Assembly: GCA_002490725.1 (NCBI GenBank)
Contig: DKUN01000015.1
Location: 1 to 45,797 of the forward strand
Origin: Porphyromonadaceae bacterium UBA7203
Lineage (GTDB): Bacteria; Bacteroidota; Bacteroidia; Bacteroidales; Muribaculaceae
Direction: 5' to 3'
DNA length: 45,797 bases
Part shown: positions 1-8,030 of the stretch, in pieces
How positions within the stretch are numbered: position 1 is the first letter of the stretch
How the letters are laid out: every line of letters begins with the position of its first letter
Made by a program: the position numbers and the translations under genes
Notes under the pieces: model-generated
Database searches by the model: none
Seen by the model: only the letters and a program-made list of their open reading frames with translations
What the model was told of the DNA's origin: nothing

Positions 1-1
1 C

Positions 2-580
2 GTTTTCAGTGCCGACGGCAAGAATGTGCCGTGCACTGTTATCGAAGTAGGCCCTTGTGTAGTTACCCAGGTTAAAACAGTCGAAAAGGATGGTTACGAA
101 GCTCTTCAGCTCGGTTTCATCGAGAAGAAGGACAAGCACACCACCAAACCCCTGAAGGGTCACTTCGACAAAGCCGGTGTAGCTCCTCAGCGCCACTTGG
201 CCGAGTTCTCGGGTTTTGAAGGCGAACACGCCCTTGGCGACACGATCACCGTCGAGCTCTTCGAAGAAGGCTCGTTCGTTGACGTAATCGGCACCTCGAA
301 AGGTAAGGGCTACCAGGGCGTAGTTAAGCGCCATGGCTTCGGCGGCGTAGGTCAGAGCACCCACGGCCAGCACAACCGCCTCCGCGCCCCCGGTTCTATT
401 GGTGCCTGCTCCTACCCTGCAAAGGTCTTCAAAGGCATGCGCATGGCAGGTCAGATGGGCAATGAACGCGTTACCGTTCAAAACCTTCAGGTCCTCAAGG
501 TAATTCCCGAACACAACATGCTCATGATCAAAGGCTCCATCCCCGGTGCTAAAGATTCAATCGTAATGATAGAGAAGTAA
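2..580 (+). CDS. rplC: 50S ribosomal protein L3 (uL3), 5'-truncated by the window
   Basis: Large-subunit protein that binds 23S rRNA early in assembly and reaches toward the peptidyl transferase centre. The frame is open from base 2 (residues VFSADGKN come before the GTG at 26), so that GTG is internal and roughly the first 13 residues lie outside the window. Landmarks are GKGYQGVVKRHG and the loop RAPGSIGACSYPAKVFKG with MAGQMGN. In E. coli the Gln methylated by PrmB lies in an NQTPG context; here the aligned stretch reads CSYPA, so that site is missing (recalled comparison, probably normal for Bacteroidetes). The stop is 3 nt before rplD. rpsJ is expected just upstream. Confidence 0.98.
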   Translation, partial: VFSADGKNVPCTVIEVGPCVVTQVKTVEKDGYEALQLGFIEKKDKHTTKPLKGHFDKAGVAPQRHLAEFSGFEGEHALGDTITVELFEEGSFVDVIGTSKGKGYQGVVKRHGFGGVGQSTHGQHNRLRAPGSIGACSYPAKVFKGMRMAGQMGNERVTVQNLQVLKVIPEHNMLMIKGSIPGAKDSIVMIEK

Positions 581-583
581 GAA

Positions 584-1204
584 ATGGAACTCGCAGTTTA
601 TAACATCAAGGGAGAAGACACCGGTCGTAAGGTCACACTTAACGACAAAGTCTTCGGCATTGACGTGAACGAGCACGCTGTATGGCTCGACGTGAAGCAA
701 TTTCTCGCCAACCAGCGTCAGGGCACGCATAAGAGCAAAGAACGCAGCGAAGTTTCCGGCTCAACCCGCAAGCTCCACAAGCAGAAGGGCGGCGGCGGTT
801 CGCGCATCGGCGACATCAACTCACCCGTGCTCGTAGGCGGTGGCCGAGTATTCGGTCCGCGCCCCCGCAACTACTCCTTCAAGCTCAACAAGAAAGTTAA
901 GCAGCTTGCCCGCAAGAGCGCTCTGACTTCGAAACTTGCCGACCAGCAGATCATGGTAGTCGAGGACTTCTCGTTCGAGGCTCCCAAGACCAAGGCTTTC
1001 ACCTCGGTTCTCTCGGCTCTCAAGGTCAACGGCAAGAAGGTGCTTCTCGTAATGCCCGGCATGGACAAGAACATCAACCTGAGCCTCCGCAACGTGCCCA
1101 ATGTTCGCATGATGGCTGCAGCTGACCTCAACACCTATGCCATTCTTAACAACAACATTCTCCTGCTCTCGGAAAAGAGCGTTGATGTCGTTAACAATAT
1201 CTAA
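584..1204 (+). CDS. rplD: 50S ribosomal protein L4 (uL4)
   Basis: L4 binds 23S rRNA domain I and its long loop helps line the peptide exit tunnel; in enterobacteria it also represses the S10 operon, which cannot be judged here. The 206-residue length fits the family. The tunnel loop is clear: GGGGSRIGDINSPVLVGGG followed by VFGPRPRNYSFKLNKK. The C-terminal half carries the Rossmann-like core with KKVLLVMP and NVRMMAAADLNTY. The ATG at 584 is 3 nt after the rplC stop, consistent with translational coupling; no Shine-Dalgarno sequence is present. Confidence 0.98.
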   Translation: MELAVYNIKGEDTGRKVTLNDKVFGIDVNEHAVWLDVKQFLANQRQGTHKSKERSEVSGSTRKLHKQKGGGGSRIGDINSPVLVGGGRVFGPRPRNYSFKLNKKVKQLARKSALTSKLADQQIMVVEDFSFEAPKTKAFTSVLSALKVNGKKVLLVMPGMDKNINLSLRNVPNVRMMAAADLNTYAILNNNILLLSEKSVDVVNNI

Positions 1205-1232
1205 TCTCTGACCCTATAGCTAACAACGAAAA

Positions 1233-1523
1233 ATGGAAATCAGCATCAAACCCATTGTGACCGAGAAGGCTACCAAGCTCTCCGAAAGTCTCAACCGCTA
1301 CACCTTCCGCGTTTCGCCCGATGCCACCAAGCCTCAGATCAAGGCCCTGGTTGAGGAGCTCTATGGCGTCAAGGTTACCAAAGTCAACACTATGATTGTC
1401 CGCGCCAAGCGCAAGCAGCGCTACACCAAAGGCGGCCTCATCAAGGGCACCACTTCAGTGTGGAAAAAGGCCCTCGTGAGCGTGGCCGAAGGTCAGGCAA
1501 TCGACTTCTACAGCAACATCTAA
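1233..1523 (+). CDS. rplW: 50S ribosomal protein L23 (uL23)
   Basis: L23 sits at the exit of the peptide tunnel and is the docking point for trigger factor and SRP. The 96-residue protein opens with the family signature (ISIKPIVTEKATKL), continues with YTFRVSPDATKPQIKALVEELYGVKV, split here as YTFRVSPDATKPQIK and ALVEELYGVKV, and has the basic loop RAKRKQRYTKGG. It starts 28 nt after rplD and ends 14 nt before rplB. Length and motifs are standard, with nothing missing. Confidence 0.98.
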   Translation: MEISIKPIVTEKATKLSESLNRYTFRVSPDATKPQIKALVEELYGVKVTKVNTMIVRAKRKQRYTKGGLIKGTTSVWKKALVSVAEGQAIDFYSNI

Positions 1524-1537
1524 TCACAGTTCGATAA

Positions 1538-2365
1538 ATGGCAGTAAGAAAATTCAAGCCCACTACTCCCGGGCAGCGACACAAAGTTATCGGCGTATTC
1601 AAAGGTACCATCACTGCTACTACGCCGGAAAAGTCTCTTACAGTCGGTAAGAAATCAACCGGCGGCCGCAATGCCGAAGGTCACCTCACCACCCGGTACA
1701 TTGGTGGTGGTCACAAGCGTGCTTACCGTATCATTGACTTTAAGAGAACCAAAGACGGAGTACCTGCCGTGGTTAAGAGCATCGAGTACGACCCCAACCG
1801 TTCGGCTCGCATCGCACTGCTCTACTACGTTGACGGCAGCAAAGCGTACATCATCGCCCCCAACGGTCTGGAGGTAGGCGCAACCGTGGTGAGCGGCCCC
1901 GAGGCAGCTCCCGAAGTCGGCAACGCCCTTCCCCTGAACCGCATCCCCGTAGGTACGCTCATCCACGCTATCGAACTGCGTCCCGGCCAGGGCGCCTTCA
2001 TGGCACGTTCGGCCGGCACCTTCGCTCAGCTCGTGAGCCGCGAAGGTGACTACGCCATCATCAAGCTCCCTTCGGGCGAAACCCGCAAAATCCTTGCTAC
2101 CTGCAAGGCTACCGTCGGCGTCGTTGGCAACAGCGAACACTCGCTTGAAAGCTCGGGTAAGGCCGGTCGCAGCCGCTGGCTCGGCCGTCGTCCTCACAAC
2201 CGCGGCGTAGTGATGAACCCTGTCGATCACCCCATGGGTGGTGGTGAAGGCCGTGCATCCGGTGGTCATCCCCGCTCGCGCAAGGGCCTCTACTCCAAGG
2301 GCCTCAAGACTCGTGCTCCCAAGAAGCATTCGTCGAAGTATATCATCGAAAGAAGAAAGAAGTAA
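1538..2365 (+). CDS. rplB: 50S ribosomal protein L2 (uL2)
   Basis: L2 is required for subunit association and peptidyl transferase activity and contacts 23S rRNA. At 275 residues it has the full family length: an N-terminal OB-fold part (GGGHKRAYRIIDFKR), an SH3-like part (GTLIHAIELRPGQGAFMARS) and the C-terminal catalytic-centre loop around NPVDHPMGGGEGRASGGHP. E. coli reads DHPHGGGEGR at this loop, so the second His is Met here, which I believe is usual in Bacteroidetes. It starts 14 nt after rplW. Confidence 0.98.
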   Translation: MAVRKFKPTTPGQRHKVIGVFKGTITATTPEKSLTVGKKSTGGRNAEGHLTTRYIGGGHKRAYRIIDFKRTKDGVPAVVKSIEYDPNRSARIALLYYVDGSKAYIIAPNGLEVGATVVSGPEAAPEVGNALPLNRIPVGTLIHAIELRPGQGAFMARSAGTFAQLVSREGDYAIIKLPSGETRKILATCKATVGVVGNSEHSLESSGKAGRSRWLGRRPHNRGVVMNPVDHPMGGGEGRASGGHPRSRKGLYSKGLKTRAPKKHSSKYIIERRKK

Positions 2366-2390
2366 ACCTTTTAATTATTGACAAATCAGC

Positions 2391-2660
2391 ATGAGTCGTT
2401 CATTAAAAAAAGGCCCCTTCATCAGCGTTAAGCTCGAAAAGAAAGTCAACGCTATGGAGGAAAGCGGCAAAAAGTCAGTCATCAAGACCTGGAGCCGCGC
2501 TTCAATGATTGCACCCGAATTCGTGGGCCACACTTTCGCCGTACACAACGGCAATAAGTTCATCCCCGTTTACGTGACCGAAAACATGGTAGGACACAAA
2601 CTCGGCGAGTTTGCTCCCACACGCACGTTCCGCGGCCACGCAGGCAATCGCAAGAAGTAA
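2391..2660 (+). CDS. rpsS: 30S ribosomal protein S19 (uS19)
   Basis: S19 lies in the head of the small subunit, pairs with S13 and contacts tRNA and 16S rRNA. The 89 residues begin MSRSLKKGPFISVKLEKKV, the classic family start. The middle has IKTWSRASMIAPEFVGHTF, and the C-terminal part has HKLGEFAPTRTFRGHAG. It begins 25 nt after rplB, following the AT-rich stretch TTTTAATTATTGACAAATC rather than a Shine-Dalgarno sequence, as usual in this phylum. Confidence 0.98.
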   Translation: MSRSLKKGPFISVKLEKKVNAMEESGKKSVIKTWSRASMIAPEFVGHTFAVHNGNKFIPVYVTENMVGHKLGEFAPTRTFRGHAGNRKK

Positions 2661-2712
2661 ACGAGAGAGTAAACCCAATCATTAAAAAGTAGTTCTAATC
2701 ACATACCAACCT

Positions 2713-3117
2713 ATGGGTGTAAGAAAAAGAAACTCAGCAGACCAGAGGAAAGAGGCCAACAAGCAGGTGGCCTTCGCCAAGCTGCTCAACGTTCCTACCT
2801 CCCCCCGCAAGATGCGCCTTGTCGTTGACATGGTGCGCGGCATGGAAGTAAACCGTGCGCTCGGCGTCCTCAAGTTCTCCAATAAAGAAGCAGCCGCCCG
2901 TCTGGAAAAACTCCTGCGCAGCGCAGTTGCCAACTGGGAAGCCAAAAACGAGCGTAAAGCCGATGCCGGCGAGCTCTATATCTCCACAATCTTCGTGAGC
3001 CCCGCTCCTATGCTCAAGCGCCTGCGCACCGCCCCCCAGGGCCGCGGCTACCGCATCCGCAAACGTTCGAACCACGTGACTCTGGTTGTGGATACCATCG
3101 ATAACAAGAATGCCTAA
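2713..3117 (+). CDS. rplV: 50S ribosomal protein L22 (uL22)
   Basis: L22 binds all domains of 23S rRNA and its beta hairpin forms part of the exit-tunnel constriction; changes there alter macrolide response in other bacteria. The 134 residues include the signature NVPTSPRKMRLVVDMVRGM, the helix EAAARLEKLLRSAVANWEAK and the hairpin APMLKRLRTAPQGRGYRIRK with the conserved RGxAxRIRKR-like end. It is longer than the E. coli protein (110 aa) because of an N-terminal extension (GVRKRNSADQRKEANKQV). A 52-nt gap separates it from rpsS. Confidence 0.97.
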   Translation: MGVRKRNSADQRKEANKQVAFAKLLNVPTSPRKMRLVVDMVRGMEVNRALGVLKFSNKEAAARLEKLLRSAVANWEAKNERKADAGELYISTIFVSPAPMLKRLRTAPQGRGYRIRKRSNHVTLVVDTIDNKNA

Positions 3118-3146
3118 CCTCATTTACCCAAGACAATTTAACCAGA

Positions 3147-3893
3147 ATGGGACAGAAAGTTAATCCTATCAGCAATCGCCTCGGCATTATCCGCGGCTGG
3201 GACTCCAACTGGAATTTCGGCCACAAGTATGGCGACAACTTGCTTGAGGACTATAAGCTCCGCAAGTATCTGAACGTCCGTCTTGCAAAGATGAGCGTTT
3301 CGCGTATCGTCATCGAGCGCACTCTTAAACTCACCACCATCACCATCTGCACCTCTCGCCCCGGCCTGATCATCGGCAAGGGCGGCGCCGAAGTCGACAA
3401 GCTCAAAGAAGAGCTGAAAAAGTACACCTCGCGCGACGTGCAGATCAACATCTTCGAAATCAAGCGTCCCGAACTCGACGCCGAAATCGTTGCCAGCGGC
3501 ATTGCCCGTCAGATTGAAGGCAAGGTGGCTTACCGCCGTGCCATCAAGATGGCCGTTGCAAGCACCATGCGCGCCGGCGCCGAAGGCATCAAGGTTCAGG
3601 TTTCAGGCCGTCTGAACGGCGCTGAAATCGCACGTAGCGAAATGTTCAAGGAAGGCCGTACGCCCCTTCACACTCTCCGTGCCGACATTGACTACGCACT
3701 GGTTGAAGCCCACACCAAAGTAGGTGTTATCGGCATCAAGGTGTGGATTTGCCGTGGTGAAGTTTACGGCAAGCGCGATCTCGCTCCCCAGTTCGCTGCC
3801 GCCAAGGAGCAGGGCCGTCCCGCCCGCAACGAAGGTGACCGCGGCTCACGTCGCGACCGCGGCTTCCGCAAGCCCAAAAACAACAATCGCTAA
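3147..3893 (+). CDS. rpsC: 30S ribosomal protein S3 (uS3)
   Basis: S3 forms part of the mRNA entry channel. The 248 residues start MGQKVNPISNRLGIIRGWDS (family start). A KH type-2 RNA-binding domain follows, with the GxxG loop in RPGLIIGKGGAEVDKL. The C-terminal domain contains VQVSGRLNGAEIARSE and GVIGIKVWICRGEVY. The tail after residue 220 is low-complexity and strongly basic (alternating Arg, Gly, Asp, Asn), a variable extension common in the family. It starts 29 nt after rplV. Confidence 0.98.
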   Translation: MGQKVNPISNRLGIIRGWDSNWNFGHKYGDNLLEDYKLRKYLNVRLAKMSVSRIVIERTLKLTTITICTSRPGLIIGKGGAEVDKLKEELKKYTSRDVQINIFEIKRPELDAEIVASGIARQIEGKVAYRRAIKMAVASTMRAGAEGIKVQVSGRLNGAEIARSEMFKEGRTPLHTLRADIDYALVEAHTKVGVIGIKVWICRGEVYGKRDLAPQFAAAKEQGRPARNEGDRGSRRDRGFRKPKNNNR

Positions 3894-3920
3894 TTCTTAA
3901 CCAATTGAATCAAAGCAGAA

Positions 3921-4352
<432 letters not shown>

Positions 4353-4364
4353 AAACGTCGAATC

Positions 4365-4562
4365 ATGAAGAAAGAAGAAATCAAAGAAATGACCACGGCC
4401 GACCTCACCGAGCGTCTGGCCCAGATGGAGAAAGCATATCGCCAGCTCGTGGCCAATCACACCGTAAGCGCCACTGACAATCCCTCGCAGATAACCAAGG
4501 ACCGTCGAATGATTGCCCGCGTCAAGACCGAGCTTCGCGCTCGCGCTCTTGCCGGCAAGTAA
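4365..4562 (+). CDS. rpmC: 50S ribosomal protein L29 (uL29)
   Basis: L29 is a small helical-hairpin protein next to L23 at the tunnel exit. The 65 residues show the expected two helices: KKEEIKEMTTADLTERLAQM (first helix) and ITKDRRMIARVKTELRARAL (second helix, with the family core of IxxxRRxIARxxTxL). Its position between rplP and rpsQ is the conserved one. It starts 12 nt after rplP. Confidence 0.97.
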   Translation: MKKEEIKEMTTADLTERLAQMEKAYRQLVANHTVSATDNPSQITKDRRMIARVKTELRARALAGK

Positions 4563-4615
4563 TCACGCCCCCTCACAATCTCCAAGTAAACTAATCCAAA
4601 CTAACCGAACCAACA

Positions 4616-4876
4616 ATGGAAGAAAAGAGAAATCTTCGCAAAGAGCGTGTGGGCGTGGTTTCGAGCAACAAAGGCGACAAAACCATCACCGTCACCATCA
4701 AGTGGAAGGAAAAGCACCCCATTTATGGTAAGTTCGTGAACAAGACCAAAAAGTATCACGCTCACGACGAAAACAACGAGTGCTCCATCGGCGATACCGT
4801 TCGCCTGATGGAAACCCGTCCCCTCAGCAAAACCAAGCGCTGGCGCCTGGTTGAAATCATCGAGAAGGTTAAGTAA
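4616..4876 (+). CDS. rpsQ: 30S ribosomal protein S17 (uS17)
   Basis: S17 is a primary 16S rRNA-binding OB-fold protein. The 86 residues begin MEEKRNLRKERVGVVSSNKG and then have DKTITVTIKWKEKHPIYGK, KTKKYHAHDENNECSIGD and the closing strand RPLSKTKRWRLVEIIEK, all normal for the family. A 53-nt gap follows rpmC. The ATG at 4616 is chosen because the family start KRNLRK lies immediately after it. Confidence 0.97.
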   Translation: MEEKRNLRKERVGVVSSNKGDKTITVTIKWKEKHPIYGKFVNKTKKYHAHDENNECSIGDTVRLMETRPLSKTKRWRLVEIIEKVK

Positions 4877-4938
4877 ACCGCTTTAAGCCTGATCCGACTC
4901 GAATCATTATCAAACGTCATTAACAGAATTTTTAGAAA

Positions 4939-5304
4939 ATGATACAGACTGAAACCCGCTTGACAGTCGCTGACAATTCCGGCGCAAAAGAAGCCCTGTG
5001 CATTCACGTGCTCGGTGGCACCGGACGCCGTTATGCGTCAGTCGGCGACATTATCGTGGTGTCGGTGAAGAGCGTTATCCCTTCATCCGATGTGAAGAAA
5101 GGCACCGTGTCGAAAGCTGTGGTCGTCCGCACTAAAAAGGAAGTACGTCGCCCCGATGGGTCTTACATCCGCTTCGACGACAATGCCTGCGTTCTGCTCA
5201 ACAACGCCGGCGAACTCCGCGGCACTCGCATCTTCGGCCCCGTGGCCCGCGAACTTCGCGCCACTAACATGAAAATTGTTTCCCTGGCACCCGAAGTGCT
5301 TTAA
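4939..5304 (+). CDS. rplN: 50S ribosomal protein L14 (uL14)
   Basis: L14 forms an inter-subunit bridge and is the binding site of the silencing factor RsfS. The 121-residue protein begins MIQTETRLTVADNSGAKEAL (family start, ADNSGAK invariant). The fold continues with VGDIIVVSVKSVIPSSDVKK, KKEVRRPDGSYIRFDDNACV and GTRIFGPVARELR. It starts 62 nt after rpsQ, following an AT-rich leader. Confidence 0.98.
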   Translation: MIQTETRLTVADNSGAKEALCIHVLGGTGRRYASVGDIIVVSVKSVIPSSDVKKGTVSKAVVVRTKKEVRRPDGSYIRFDDNACVLLNNAGELRGTRIFGPVARELRATNMKIVSLAPEVL

Positions 5305-5329
5305 CCCACCAAGTAATCCCATCTAAAAA

Positions 5330-5650
5330 ATGAGCAAACTTCATATCAAGAAAGGCGACAACGTCTACGTCAACTCCGGCGAGGACCGCGGCAAGACCGG
5401 CCGCGTGCTCTCCGTTGACGTCAAGAAGCAGCGCGCCATCGTCGAGGGCCTGAACATGGTCAGCAAAGCCACTCGCCCCAATGCCCAGCATCCCAATGGC
5501 GGTATCGTCAAGATGGAAGCACCTATCCATGTGTCTAACCTTAACCCCGTTGACCCCAAGACCGGCAAACCCACCCGTGTGGGCCACACCGTCAACGCCG
5601 AAGGCAAGAAGGTCCGCGTGGCTAAAAAATCCGGAGAGGAAATTAAGTAA
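5330..5650 (+). CDS. rplX: 50S ribosomal protein L24 (uL24)
   Basis: L24 starts large-subunit assembly by binding the 5' end of 23S rRNA through a KOW domain. The KOW motif is MSKLHIKKGDNVYVNSGEDR with GKTGRVLSVDVKK; the second half has EGLNMVSKATRPNAQHPNGG and KPTRVGHTV. At 106 residues the length is standard. Its stop codon overlaps the start of rplE by one base (TAATG), implying coupled translation. Confidence 0.98.
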   Translation: MSKLHIKKGDNVYVNSGEDRGKTGRVLSVDVKKQRAIVEGLNMVSKATRPNAQHPNGGIVKMEAPIHVSNLNPVDPKTGKPTRVGHTVNAEGKKVRVAKKSGEEIK

Positions 5651-6198
5651 TGAGCGCAACCACTTTGCAGAAGGACTATAAGGAACGCATCGTTCCCGCC
5701 CTCGAAAAGCAGTTTAACTACACCACCGTGATGCAGGTGCCCCGCCTGAAGAAGATTGTCATCAACCAGGGCCTCGGCGCTGCAACCCAGGATAAGAAAA
5801 TCATCGAAACCGCTATCAACGAGCTCACCGCCATCACCGGCCAGAAGGCTGTCGCCACCCTTTCGAAAAAGGACATCGCGCAGTTCAAGGTCCGCAAAAA
5901 AATGCCTATCGGCGCCATGGTGACTCTGCGTCGCGAAAAGATGTATGAATTCCTGGAACGTCTGGTTCGCGTGGCTCTGCCCCGTATCCGTGACTTCAAA
6001 GGCATCGAATCGAAACTCGACGGCCGCGGCAACTACACCCTCGGCATCACCGAGCAGATCATCTTCCCTGAAATCAACATCGACACCGTGTCGAAGATGC
6101 AGGGCATGAACATCACCTTCGTAACCTCGGCCAACACCGACGAAGAAGGCTTCGCACTGCTCAAGGAGTTCGGCCTCCCCTTCAAGAAGAATAACTAA
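5650..6198 (+). CDS. rplE: 50S ribosomal protein L5 (uL5)
   Basis: L5 binds 5S rRNA in the central protuberance and touches P-site tRNA. The 182 residues include QVPRLKKIVINQGLGAA, the conserved IKAITGQKAV-like segment (LTAITGQKAVATLSKKDIA), the loop KVRKKMPIGAMVTLRREKMY and ITEQIIFPEINIDTVSKMQG. The ATG overlaps the rplX stop by one base, supporting this start over any later Met. Confidence 0.98.
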   Translation: MSATTLQKDYKERIVPALEKQFNYTTVMQVPRLKKIVINQGLGAATQDKKIIETAINELTAITGQKAVATLSKKDIAQFKVRKKMPIGAMVTLRREKMYEFLERLVRVALPRIRDFKGIESKLDGRGNYTLGITEQIIFPEINIDTVSKMQGMNITFVTSANTDEEGFALLKEFGLPFKKNN

Positions 6199-6224
6199 TC
6201 AACTTCTCCCCCAACGAAAGCAAT

Positions 6225-6503
6225 ATGGCAAAAGAATCCATGAAAGCCCGCGAGGTCAAGCGTGCAAAGCTCGTTGCTAAGTATGCCGCCAAGAAGGCCG
6301 CCCTCAAGGCAGCCGGCGACTACGAGAGCCTCCAGGCTCTGCAGCTGCTGCCCAAGAACGCTTCAGCCGTGCGCCTTCACAACCGCTGCTCAATCACCGG
6401 TCGCCCCAAAGGCTACATGCGCCAGTTCGGCATCTCGCGTATCCAGTTCCGCGAAATGGCCTCACAGGGTCTGATTCCCGGCGTGCGCAAGGCCTCCTGG
6501 TAA
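6225..6503 (+). CDS. rpsN: 30S ribosomal protein S14 (uS14), zinc-free long form
   Basis: S14 lies in the head of the small subunit next to S3 and S10. At 92 residues this is the long, zinc-independent type: the CxxC-x12-CxxC knuckle of the 61-residue form is absent and the only Cys is in HNRCSITGRPKGYMR. The C-terminal signature FGISRIQFREMASQGLIPG is intact. It is followed by a 145-nt non-coding gap before rpsH, larger than the usual spacing in this operon. Confidence 0.97.
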   Translation: MAKESMKAREVKRAKLVAKYAAKKAALKAAGDYESLQALQLLPKNASAVRLHNRCSITGRPKGYMRQFGISRIQFREMASQGLIPGVRKASW

Positions 6504-6519
6504 GCGCTCCATCCGGCGA

Positions 6520-6548
6520 GGCCGCCCCGGGCCCAAGCCCCGGCGGCC
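6520..6548 (+). other. GC-rich hairpin in the rpsN-rpsH gap
   Basis: Arms GGCCGCC (6520-6526) and GGCGGCC (6542-6548) pair perfectly, and an inner GGG/CCC adds to the stem. No U tract follows, so it is not a standard intrinsic terminator; it could be an attenuator, a processing site or an mRNA stabiliser. A second small hairpin, TTCGG-attaca-CCGAA, lies at 6610-6625. The rest of the 6504-6648 gap holds nothing I can assign. Confidence 0.45.
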
Positions 6549-6648
6549 GAGCCAATCATTATCAAAATCCGCTCGTTAAAAGCCAAGAGCGAACTCAAAT
6601 TAAATATTGTTCGGATTACACCGAATCAATTTAACACATCAAACAACA

Positions 6649-7047
6649 ATGACTGATCCCATAGCAGATTATCTGACAAGATTGAGGAACGCCATCAAGG
6701 CCAACCACCGTGTTGTGGAAATCCCCGCCTCAAACTTGAAAAAAGAGATCACCAAGATTCTCTTCGAACAAGGCTATATCCTTAACTACAAGTTTATAGA
6801 GGGTGAGACCCCCTGCGGCACCATCAAGATTGCCCTCAAGTATGACCCCAAGGACCGCGTCAACGCCATCAAGTGCCTCAAGCGCGTCAGCCGTCCCGGC
6901 CTTCGCCAGTACACCGGCTACAAGGAAATGCCCCGCGTCCTCAACGGCCTCGGCATCGCCATCCTGTCGACCTCCAAGGGTGTAATGACCAATAAGCAGG
7001 CCCTCGAAGAAAAGGTGGGCGGCGAAGTTCTCTGCTACGTTTACTAA
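6649..7047 (+). CDS. rpsH: 30S ribosomal protein S8 (uS8)
   Basis: S8 is a primary 16S rRNA-binding protein of the central domain; in E. coli it also represses the spc operon, not testable here. The frame is open upstream to 6607, but the family start MTDPIADYLTRLRNAIKANH begins at 6649, giving 132 residues, the normal length. The C-terminal half has RVSRPGLRQYTGYKEMPRVL, GLGIAILSTSKGVMT and the final GGEVLCYVY (conserved GGExLxYVW-like end). Confidence 0.97.
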   Translation: MTDPIADYLTRLRNAIKANHRVVEIPASNLKKEITKILFEQGYILNYKFIEGETPCGTIKIALKYDPKDRVNAIKCLKRVSRPGLRQYTGYKEMPRVLNGLGIAILSTSKGVMTNKQALEEKVGGEVLCYVY

Positions 7048-7052
7048 TCAAT

Positions 7053-7059
7053 AGGAGGA
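7053..7059 (+). promoter_or_regulatory. Strong Shine-Dalgarno sequence before rplF
   Basis: AGGAGGA lies 8 bases upstream of the rplF ATG at 7068. Most other genes in this window start without any purine-rich ribosome-binding site, as is typical for Bacteroidetes, so this near-perfect anti-SD match stands out and fixes the rplF start. Confidence 0.7.
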
Positions 7060-7067
7060 AATAGAAT

Positions 7068-7622
7068 ATGTCACGTATAGGTAAAGCTCCCATTGCACTC
7101 CCCGCAGGTGTGACCGTAAACGTTGCTGCCAACGTCGTTACCGTCAAGGGACCCAAAGGCGAACTCAAAGAGACTATCAATCCCGACCTCACCGTCACGG
7201 TTGAAGACGGCCACGTAATTGTAGCCCGTCCGACCGACGACCGCGAGCACCGCGCCCAGCACGGTCTGGCCCGCGCCCTGATTCACAACATGGTCGAAGG
7301 CGTTTCCAACGGCTATAAGAAGGAGATGGAACTCGTCGGCGTAGGTTATCGCGCACAGGCCGACGGCCAGGTGCTCGAGCTCTCGCTGGGATTCTCTCAC
7401 GCCATCTATCTGAAGCTCCCCAAGGAAATCAAAGTTGAAGCCAAGAGCGAACGTAACAAGAACCCCCTGATCATTCTCGAGAGCGCCGACAAGCAGCTCC
7501 TCGGCCAGGTGTGTGCGAAAATCCGCTCGCTCCGCAAGCCCGAACCTTACAAGGGCAAGGGTATCAAGTTCGTAGGCGAAGTTATCCGTCGCAAGTCCGG
7601 CAAGAGCGCCGGCGCGAAGTAA
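7068..7622 (+). CDS. rplF: 50S ribosomal protein L6 (uL6)
   Basis: L6 sits near the factor-binding centre and the sarcin-ricin loop. The 184 residues hold two repeated L6 domains: the first starts MSRIGKAPIALPAGVTVNV and includes VKGPKGEL; the second carries the C-terminal signature PEPYKGKGIKFVGEVIRRK, which is the family's PxPYKGKGIxYxxExVRRK motif. It starts 20 nt after rpsH behind a rare strong Shine-Dalgarno sequence. Confidence 0.98.
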   Translation: MSRIGKAPIALPAGVTVNVAANVVTVKGPKGELKETINPDLTVTVEDGHVIVARPTDDREHRAQHGLARALIHNMVEGVSNGYKKEMELVGVGYRAQADGQVLELSLGFSHAIYLKLPKEIKVEAKSERNKNPLIILESADKQLLGQVCAKIRSLRKPEPYKGKGIKFVGEVIRRKSGKSAGAK

Positions 7623-7680
7623 TTAAGCGCCCGACGGCATCCTAATTCCTAAGTAATAACCGAAAGAATAGAACGCAACT

Positions 7681-8022
7681 ATGATTTCCAAAATAGCAAG
7701 AAGAAATAAAATCAAGACGCGCATCCGCGGCAAGATTAGCGGCACCGCCGAACGTCCCCGCATGACCGTCTTCCGCTCCAACAAGGGCATCTACGTCCAG
7801 ATTATCGACGACCTCGCAGGCAAGACCCTCGTGTCTGCCTCCTCGAAAGGCCTCGAAGGCGGAACCAAATCCGAAGTTGCCGCCAAGGTAGGCGCCGAAG
7901 CCGCCCGCAAGGCCCTCGAAGCCGGCATCACCACTGTCGTTTTTGACCGTAACGGTTACCTGTTCCACGGTCGCGTTAAATCTCTGGCCGACGCCGCTCG
8001 CGAAGCCGGCCTCAAATTCTAA
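7681..8022 (+). CDS. rplR: 50S ribosomal protein L18 (uL18)
   Basis: L18 binds 5S rRNA together with L5. The 113-residue protein has the basic N-terminus KIARRNKIKTRIRGKISG, then ERPRMTVFRSNKGIYVQIID, a conserved RLxVFRSNxHIYAQVID-type strand pair, and the C-terminal VVFDRNGYLFHGRVKSLADA. It begins 58 nt after rplF and ends 8 nt before rpsE. Confidence 0.98.
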   Translation: MISKIARRNKIKTRIRGKISGTAERPRMTVFRSNKGIYVQIIDDLAGKTLVSASSKGLEGGTKSEVAAKVGAEAARKALEAGITTVVFDRNGYLFHGRVKSLADAAREAGLKF

Positions 8023-8030
8023 GCAACACT

